DNA of 64,000 nt, from contig NC_056033.1 of NCBI RefSeq assembly GCF_004379255.2, positions 5,126,172-5,190,171 of the forward strand. The letters are read 5' to 3'. How positions within the stretch are numbered: position 1 is the first letter of the stretch; every line of letters starts with the position of its first letter. Positions 57,715-64,000 of this stretch are shown one piece after another. This DNA is from Salvia splendens (Eukaryota > Streptophyta > Magnoliopsida > Lamiales > Lamiaceae). A program made the translations under genes and the position numbers. Under the pieces are notes generated by a model that had not been told where the DNA came from, did not search any database, and was given only the letters and a program-made list of their open reading frames with translations.

Positions 57715-58235
57715 ATTGTCTACAACTAAAGACGGAATCGATGAAACTATGGAATAACACCAACATTACCAGATTTGGATTCAAAAAGTGAGAACCAATT
57801 ATCGACAATTGAGATTCTCGTGAATAAGTTGGCGAAAATTAATGGTGGAATTCTCCAATATAAGCTGCAGATTTGGGTGAAAATGGGTTGAATATCATTG
57901 GAAAATCATCCATACATCACTATTAGCAGAGAGAGTAGATGAGAAAAGTGAAGTGAATTGGAGAGTGGTGCTGTGAAGAAGGTGATGTGTGTGGGATTAC
58001 GCTTTACTAGATTTATAACGTAATTTGTGGTAATTTATTTTCATTTTTTTATTTTATATAATTACTTGGTGGATTTGGAAGTGAAAAGTCAAAATCACTT
58101 ACTACTATCCTAGATTTACAACTTTCCCGGTCTGCTAACACTTGATAATTACGTTATTTGGATAAACTAATTTCAAAATTACTCCAACCAAAGCTTAGTG
58201 TTTTACTTCACTGTTGTTGTTGATAATTACAAAAC
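57715..58235 (+). repeat. Left arm of the 521-bp inverted repeat
   Basis: Pairs with 59536-60056. Over the 380 bp compared base by base, a single substitution was seen (gatttggaag versus gatttagaag), and both arms are 521 bp. It begins 'attgtctacaactaaagacg' and ends 'ttgataattacaaaac'. Confidence 0.93.
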
Positions 58236-58460
58236 ACATCACTCTTAGCATGATTTTACTTCACTCTTGTTATGATTTTACTTCACTCTTGTTTATAAAA
58301 CACCACTCTTAGCATGATTTTACTTCACTCTTGTTTACAAAACACATCACTCTTAGCATGATTTTACTTCACTCTTGTTTACAAAACACATCACTCTTAG
58401 CATGATTTTACTTCATTCTTGTTAATAAAACACATCACTATTAGCATGATTTTACTTCAC
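58236..58460 (-). repeat. 44-bp tandem array, left copy
   Basis: About five units of 'aaaacacatcactcttagca' followed by 'tgattttacttcactcttgttt'. The complement of the same unit forms the larger right array. Confidence 0.9.
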
Positions 58461-58796
58461 TAATTAAGAATTAATCATATTATATTACTCCCTCTCATGA
58501 ATAAAGTAATTTATCATTTTCAAGATACATTCTTTAAATGGCTAAAGCAAAAGATTGCCAAAGAACCCCACATATTCTTCGATATACTCAAGACAAATTG
58601 CATTAGTCTATTAAGTAAATTAACCATCACTTTTTAAGTAAAGGGTCTGCATTATTCTCATATTCCAAATAATTTTGTGAGTGCTAAATACTAAATATAT
58701 ATTTAAGTTTCAAATCTTGATTCGCTTATACGATTTGTTTACATGTTTCATATATATCTAATATAGAACCTGTTATAAGAGTTATGTAATGTAGTA

Positions 58797-58997
58797 CTCC
58801 CTCCGTTCCATTGTAGTGGGGGCATTTCTTTTCAGCACGGAGATTAAGAAAGTAGAGAGATGAAGAGAGAATAAAGTAAGAGAGAGTAAAGTAAGTGAGA
58901 AGAAATGTGTTAACTTTTACTAAAAAGGGAAATGACTCCACTACTATGGAACGTACCAAAATGGCAAAATGACTCCACTACTATGGAACGGAGGGAG
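58797..58997. mobile_element. Stowaway MITE in the loop of the foldback element
   Basis: Ends CTCCCTCCGTTCCATTGTAG and 'ctatggaacggagggag' with TA on both sides (58795-58796, 58998-58999). A 'gactccactactatggaacg' word is duplicated at its right end. Confidence 0.88.
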
Positions 58998-59039
58998 TAC
59001 TAAATTAGCATACAAGAAAAAATAAATCGTCACCTCCGA

Positions 59040-59535
59040 CGTGTGTTGTGATGTGTTGTGAACAAGAGTGATGTGTTTTGTGAACAAGAGTGAAGTAAAA
59101 TCATGCTAGGAGTGATGTGTTTTGTAAACAAGAGTGAAGTAAAATCATAACAAGAGTGATGTGTTTTGTAAACAAGAGTGAAGTAAAATCATAATAAGAG
59201 TGATGTGTTTTGTAAACAAGAGTGAAGTAAAATCTGAATAAGAGTGATGTGTTTTGTAAACAAGAGTGATGTAAAATCATGCTAAGAGTGATGTGTTTTG
59301 TAAACAAGAGTGAAGTAAAATCTGAATAAGAGTGATGTGTTGTGAACAAGAGTGAAGTAAAATCTGAATAAGAGTGATGTGTTTTGTGAACAAGAGTGAA
59401 GTAAAATCATGCTAAGAGTGATGTGTTTTGTAAACAAGAGTGAAGTAAAATCATACTAAGAGTGATGTGTTTTGTAAACAAGAGTGAAGTAAAATCATAA
59501 CAAGAGTGAAGTAAAATCATGCTAAGAGTGATGTG
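59040..59535 (+). repeat. 44-bp tandem array, right copy
   Basis: About eleven units of 'gtgatgtgttttgtaaacaa' plus 'gagtgaagtaaaatcatgctaaga'. Successive copies start about 44 bp apart (59112, 59156, 59200 and onward) and vary between 'catgcta', 'cataaca' and 'ctgaata'. Confidence 0.92.
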
Positions 59536-60056
59536 TTTTGTAATTATCAACAACAACAGTGAAGTAAAACACTAAGCTTTGGTTGGAGTAATTTTGAAAT
59601 TAGTTTATCCAAATAACGTAATTATCAAGTGTTAGCAGACCGGGAAAGTTGTAAATCTAGGATAGTAGTAAGTGATTTTGACTTTTCACTTCTAAATCCA
59701 CCAAGTAATTATATAAAATAAAAAAATGAAAATAAATTACCACAAATTACGTTATAAATCTAGTAAAGCGTAATCCCACACACATCACCTTCTTCACAGC
59801 ACCACTCTCCAATTCACTTCACTTTTCTCATCTACTCTCTCTGCTAATAGTGATGTATGGATGATTTTCCAATGATATTCAACCCATTTTCACCCAAATC
59901 TGCAGCTTATATTGGAGAATTCCACCATTAATTTTCGCCAACTTATTCACGAGAATCTCAATTGTCGATAATTGGTTCTCACTTTTTGAATCCAAATCTG
60001 GTAATGTTGGTGTTATTCCATAGTTTCATCGATTCCGTCTTTAGTTGTAGACAATT
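59536..60056 (-). repeat. Right arm of the 521-bp inverted repeat
   Basis: Reverse complement of 57715-58235, the same length. Similarity stops abruptly at about 60056, so the palindrome is internal to the element and not its outer end. Confidence 0.93.
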
Positions 60057-60244
60057 CATTAAAACTCAATTCTTTGCTCACATATCTTTTCTAACACTTA
60101 TTTAAGACTTGTATTTCAGTATTCCACGATTTATCGAATTATCAGAATTTATTTTGTTATTTATTTTGAATTATTCGCCGAAAACCCTAATTTCGACGAT
60201 TTACAGCACCGAAAATTCACTTTTCCGTCTAAGGTGGGTTTTGG

Positions 60245-60925
60245 GGCATTACAGAAGTATATTGAGCATATAGTGATGTATATTGTTCATAAAGTGAAGT
60301 ATGTTCCGCATGCCTTATAGTGTACTGTTTTTTCATTTTAGTGAAGTATATTGAGCATAGAGTGATGTATATTGTGCATATAGTGAATTATATTTTGCAT
60401 GTCTTATAGTGTACTGTTTTTTTTATTATTTCGGTGAAGTATATTGAACATATAATGATTTATATTGAGCATACAGTGAAGTATATTCTCCATGTCTTAT
60501 AGTGTACTGTTTTTTCATTTCAGTGAAGTATATTGAGCATAGAGTGATGTATATTGTGCATGTAGTGAAGTATATTGTGCACATAGTGATGTATATTGTG
60601 CATATAGTGAAGTCTATTGTGCATATAGTGCAGTATGTTCTGCATGCCTTATACTGTACTGTTTTTTCCATTTTAGTGAAGTATATTGAGCATATAGTGA
60701 TGTATATTGTGTATATAGTGAAGTATATTCTGCATGTCTTATAGTGTACTGTTTTTTTATTTCAGTGAAGTACATTGAGCATATAGTGATGTATATTGTT
60801 CATAAAGTGAAGTATATTCTGCATGCCTCTTTTAGTGTACTTTTTTTAATTTCAGCGAAGTATATTGAGCATAAAGTGATGTATACGCTTTGCGTCTAGT
60901 GAAGTATATTGAGCATATAGTGATC
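60245..60925 (+). repeat. ~90-bp minisatellite
   Basis: Repeated words 'gtgaagtatattgagcata', 'gtgatgtatattgtgcata' and 'cttatagtgtactgtttttt' recur with a period of about 90-150 bp (the last word near 60313, 60408, 60497, 60650, 60738). Periodic stop-poor frames here are artefacts of the repeat. Confidence 0.88.
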
Positions 60926-61517
60926 TTTCTCCGCGTCAAGCTCTTTGAAACATTGTCAACAGAAATATACTGCACAAGATCACACCAAATGAATTTTCAA
61001 ACCTCACATTTCAATAAGAAAAAAAACAATCAGAAACTTATAAGAGGTTAATTTTACAAGCTGGATTAGAAGAAAACGCAATCGCAACGATCGTGAGGCA
61101 GTGAAGAATGGAGGACACAACGCCGGAAATTAACGGAGGAAAGCACGGTGATGAGCCCTAACTATGCGACGACGAGGAATGGAGGAAATGACGGTTGGAA
61201 TGGAGGAAACATGACGAAGAATGGAGGTCACGGTGTCAGAACCCTATGTATTCGACGGAGAGAGAATGAGGTTTAGATAAGAGACAGACGGAAGTGGAAT
61301 GTTCAAATTAGGGAAAGAGAAGACCCACATCATTTTAATTCAGCAAAATGACCAATATACCCCCGAGTGAACTAAATTATTCATATAGTGAATCAAAACC
61401 TGAATATAATGCTAGAATTCTAAAAGTAATCTTAGCCTTTAATTTATTGATCTTGTGGCTGAAATTTGTTCTCTAGTTATACATACTTAAGGGGTACCTG
61501 CCCAATATCACTACTCT

Positions 61518-62450
61518 ACTACTATCTATGAACTAAAACGATAGATCTTTCATAAGTCTTGAATTTCATAGAAAAATTAAAGGATCTTATGTAAAAATTA
61601 AATAAACTAATTATAATATTAATAGGTATTTGGTATTTTATCTATTAGTAAAATAATGGATGCACTCATTCGATTTATATACTCCAACTACGTATAAATT
61701 TGAAGAGAACAATTTATAACAAACTATGTCCACATTATGTCCATAATACTAAAATAAAAAATACTACTAGTACTAGTATAAAATAATAGGGCGATGAATT
61801 GATTGCGAAACGACACTGAACAATTTCATATTCTTTAAAATATTGATGTCACTTACTATTTATCTTATTTTGTACACTTACTATCATCTTATTCTAATAG
61901 ACTGCAATTAGAGAAAATAAACAAACATTATGAAAGCTTTTCATGGGCACTGATGACATTAATTAATACCAAAATTGACATTTCATAGTTGATCATGCCA
62001 AGAAAATAAATTAAAGAAGACTCTAGTTCTTTATGTATAATGCCTATTTTGACATTTCATAGTTGATCACGCTAAGCAAACGGAAAAATTAATGCTAATA
62101 CTTTAGCAGATTAGTATAACTTCACAATTCCTCATATATAAATATTCTAGAAATAGATATTCAACAGATAATATTCTGAGAAAGATGCTTCTTTATTAAT
62201 TTGAGAAATAAATAATTTCAGGCGAAGAATTCGAGACGAAACTTCAAGATCGGTATATAGCTTGATCTCATTGCAAGCAAATCTCATTTATTGGTAGAAA
62301 TTTTCGATATTTATTAGAAATATTAGTACTACTATTTTCACCAAATATATATGCTAATTTATAGAGAATAAGTACAAATCCTACATGAGAATATATATAT
62401 AGATATATGGTTTTAAATTTGAATTTTATTTTTAACCCAATTTATGTAAT
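61518..62450. other. AT-rich spacer and promoter region of the last gene
   Basis: No gene. A TATATATATAGATATATGG tract at 62391-62410 may act as the TATA region for the downstream gene. Confidence 0.45.
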
Positions 62451-62510
62451 TCCAACTCTGCCCTCATATTCTCAACTGTTCTCCGTCTTCAACTGAATTT
62501 TAGGAGAGAG

Positions 62511-62672
62511 ATGAAAACACATTCCCCACGAACCAGTTTTGTAGAGAGAGGAAATTTCAATCGCGATCATCCAAATCCCTTCAGCGATTGCCAACTGACC
62601 AAGATCCGTCATTATCTCTTCGCGTACTGGCTGTCGATTTCTTTGAGCGGTTCCTATCGCATTTGTTGGTGA
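62511..62672 (+). CDS. Upstream ORF 1 in the IPCS leader (53 codons)
   Basis: An open frame from ATG (62511) to TGA (62670-62672), starting MKTHSPRTSFVERG and ending SGSYRICW. It precedes the main start by 238 bp, in what looks like the 5' untranslated region. Its stop overlaps the ATG of a 13-codon second uORF (62671-62712). Whether the transcript includes it is unproven. Confidence 0.45.
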   Translation: MKTHSPRTSFVERGNFNRDHPNPFSDCQLTKIRHYLFAYWLSISLSGSYRICW

Positions 62673-62712
62673 TGAAGAATGTTGATCGGAAAGAGGGTTT
62701 GCTTTTGATGTG
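62671..62712 (+). CDS. Upstream ORF 2 in the IPCS leader (13 codons)
   Basis: ATG at 62671 overlaps the uORF 1 stop in TGATG, and it ends at TGA 62710-62712. A third upstream ATG at 62715 lies in another frame, passes the main ATG at 62749 and, after splicing, ends in coding exon 2. Confidence 0.4.
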
Positions 62713-62748
62713 ACATGGCGCTTCTGCTGGCCGTCGTTAATACCGAAG

Positions 62749-63983
62749 ATGTCGCTTTACATTGGTCGCGAGGCTTCAAAGGTTCGGGTTTCTTCATTTT
62801 TATTAGAATTCATTGTATTATTATTTTATTAATTTTGGGATTTTGGACGTGTAGTTTTGGAAGAGAATTTGTACAGAGGCCTCAACAGAAATCGCTCTTC
62901 TCGGTGAAAATTGGAAGTATATTTTAGGTGGCCTCATATTTCAGGTCTGTTCTTCACCTATTGTTTGTGTTTTTATGACCTGATCATGTGTTAATTACCT
63001 TGTAGTTTTACTAATTGAATCAATTACTTGTTTTTCCATGAATTTGTTGTTTTTTCCTGAGCTGTCAACTGGTTTTAATGAATTTCAATTAGCTTAATAA
63101 GTCGTTTTTTTTTTCAAATTTGCCACCTTAATGTGTGAGTTGTATGCAGGGGCTGATGCTGAAAAAAAAATCGATAGGGCTTTATTTTTTAAATTTCGAA
63201 TTTACTAAGATTTTTAGAGTATGATGTTCCTATGGTTCCATTTGATGATAGTAGTTTGTTTTTTTTTGCACAAAAAATTCTTACATGGTTGTTTTGAAGG
63301 ACATAAAACTGATGTTTTTTGTAATCTTATGCAAGAGTTGTTCTAAGCCCTGTTTATGGAAGAATCGTAGTGCATGTTGTATTCGATTATATAGGAGAAA
63401 ACGTGCATAGATTATTTGTTCTGCTATAGAGATATGGATTGTTATATGGGAAATTAGAGTTTCTTGTCGAAATTGCTGTGAATGTGCAGCAAACAAGGAG
63501 TATTTATTAACTTTGTATGGTTTGGATTTGGCTATTCATTGTATCTTGTGCTATAAATGAATTGGTAGTGATATGTTAGGTAACAAGCTGGCATCATTAA
63601 GTATCTTTAAGCTGTCAGTTGACGAGTAGTTAAGCTGTTATTTACTTCCATGAACAATTTGTGGCTTATTATGGCATCATTGGACGTAGGGGCCTTTTGA
63701 AGTGAAGTGAAATGAAGTATATTCAGCTTTCCGTTGTATCATGTGAATCTTGCTAATGAAACTACATAAACTTCTGGACTCATAGCTAAATTGAGAGTTT
63801 ATTTTTTGAAAGAAATTCAATATATTAGGCCAAAATTGTTTTCATTCAAGTCTGTGATACGTGAAATCTATCATTTCTCGTGACTCCATATACCAGTACA
63901 TCCATGGACTGGCAGCTCGAGGAGTTCATTATTTACATAGGCCTGGTCCGACGCTTCAAGATCTAGGCTTCTTTCTTCTTCCA
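62749..63983 (+). CDS. IPCS: Phosphatidylinositol:ceramide inositolphosphotransferase (IPCS), 5' part
   Basis: Three exons in phase: 62749-62781 ([11 protein letters not shown]), 62855-62944 ([20 protein letters not shown]... ending GGLIFQ) and 63897-63983 ([20 protein letters not shown], then QDLGFFLLP), with a GT donor after 63983. The gene runs past the window end. The order and words match the N-terminus of plant IPCS proteins. These are Golgi/TGN multi-pass enzymes that move phosphoinositol from phosphatidylinositol to ceramide, making inositol phosphorylceramide and diacylglycerol for the sphingolipid pathway. The block after exon 2 is the first membrane segment. Catalytic His/Asp residues lie in later exons, outside the window. 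Three upstream ATGs in the leader suggest translational control. Confidence 0.9.
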
Positions 63984-64000
63984 GTGAGTGTAGATTGTTT
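63984..64000 (+). other. Start of IPCS intron 3
   Basis: Sequence after the GTGAGTG donor; the next exon is outside the window. Confidence 0.8.

Larger units (their letters stand above)
57325..61517. mobile_element. Large non-autonomous foldback-type element
   Basis: The ends are inverted: left AGGGTAGTGATC...TTAAGTGTATAACTAGAG, right (complement) AGAGTAGTGATA...TTAAGTATGTATAACTAG. Both continue with 'aacaaatttcagccaca' or a one-base variant. They enclose 4.2 kb without a transposase. Inside are a 521-bp nearly perfect inverted repeat, two arrays of a 44-bp unit, a Stowaway MITE and a ~90-bp minisatellite. The left end follows a (TA)n tract. The superfamily is unclear; MULE/foldback is the best guess. 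Confidence 0.7.

Noticed and set aside
57482..57757. 91-codon frame at the left of the foldback element
   Set aside because: No recognisable domain. It is low-complexity in its second half and continues into the inverted repeat, so it is probably chance.
58236..59535. Regular repeats that could be mistaken for a CRISPR array
   Set aside because: The units are directly joined without unique spacers, are imperfect, occur as mirrored arrays and sit in a plant nuclear element.
60426..60744. Frames with repeated CTIYFT/HIVMYIVH units
   Set aside because: They are translations of the minisatellite at 60245-60925.
1..64000. tRNA, rRNA and organelle-derived segments
   Set aside because: I scanned for cloverleaf-like and rRNA-like sequence and saw none I could support; a tRNAscan or Infernal run would be needed to exclude them.

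Overview
The window is nuclear DNA from a flowering plant. It has split genes with GT-AG introns, chloroplast-targeted heteromeric acetyl-CoA carboxylase, a plant-type DEAD-box helicase, a class I-like small heat-shock protein, and many plant transposons (PIF/Harbinger, Stowaway, hAT, Mutator-like, Ty3/Gypsy). Protein and repeat style suggest a eudicot, perhaps an asterid, but no sequence feature here fixes the species. All calls come from reading the sequence; no database search was run.

Genes, left to right: (1) CAC3, plastid acetyl-CoA carboxylase carboxyltransferase alpha (385-3407, +, ten coding exons). (2) A DHH1/DDX6-type DEAD-box RNA helicase of the RH6/RH8/RH12 group (5531-9624, +, nine exons). 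(3) A small universal stress protein (10617-11690, -, four exons). (4) A plant-conserved 360-residue protein of unknown function (30924-32335, +, five exons). (5) An intronless CTR/COPT copper transporter (41525-41965, -), with a broken relative at about 54785-54950. (6) An intronless HSP20 (55371-55847, -). (7) The 5' part of an inositol phosphorylceramide synthase (62749-63983, +), which runs off the window end. These are ordinary, functionally unrelated neighbours, not a cluster.

The rest is mostly transposon-derived. PIF/Harbinger elements dominate. Three carry decayed transposase (3810-5145, 23156-24447, 32982-34879). Three carry only the Myb/SANT-like ORF1 (about 26720-29074, 35657-37743, 38483-40497). 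Several are short GC-rich derivatives (19934-21033, 22381-22729, 24451-25068). A Mutator-like element (21500-23065) may hold captured gene sequence. Stowaway and hAT MITEs are scattered between, one of them in a helicase intron. The stretch from about 11.85 to 19.4 kb is AT-rich and shows no gene.

The largest structure is a nested pair of young LTR retrotransposons at 42414-54295. The outer element is an apparently intact Ty3/Gypsy (Tat-type, two RNase H domains). It has two visually identical 648-bp LTRs and a 5-bp target duplication CTAAA. Its gag-protease and pol share one frame and are separated by a single UAG in a CARYYA readthrough context. A non-autonomous element (42737-47216) with 1415-bp LTRs is inserted in its 5' LTR. 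A solo LTR of the same outer family lies at 28345-29068.

The most unusual structure is at 57325-61517. It is an element with related ends, a nearly perfect inverted repeat (two 521-bp arms) and several tandem arrays. A smaller (TA)n-flanked element at 25879-26633 shares its terminal motif. Also notable are a 73-bp tandem array at 20254-20645, whose units carry a plant snRNA-promoter-like USE and TATA, and a chain of upstream ORFs before the inositol phosphorylceramide synthase start.
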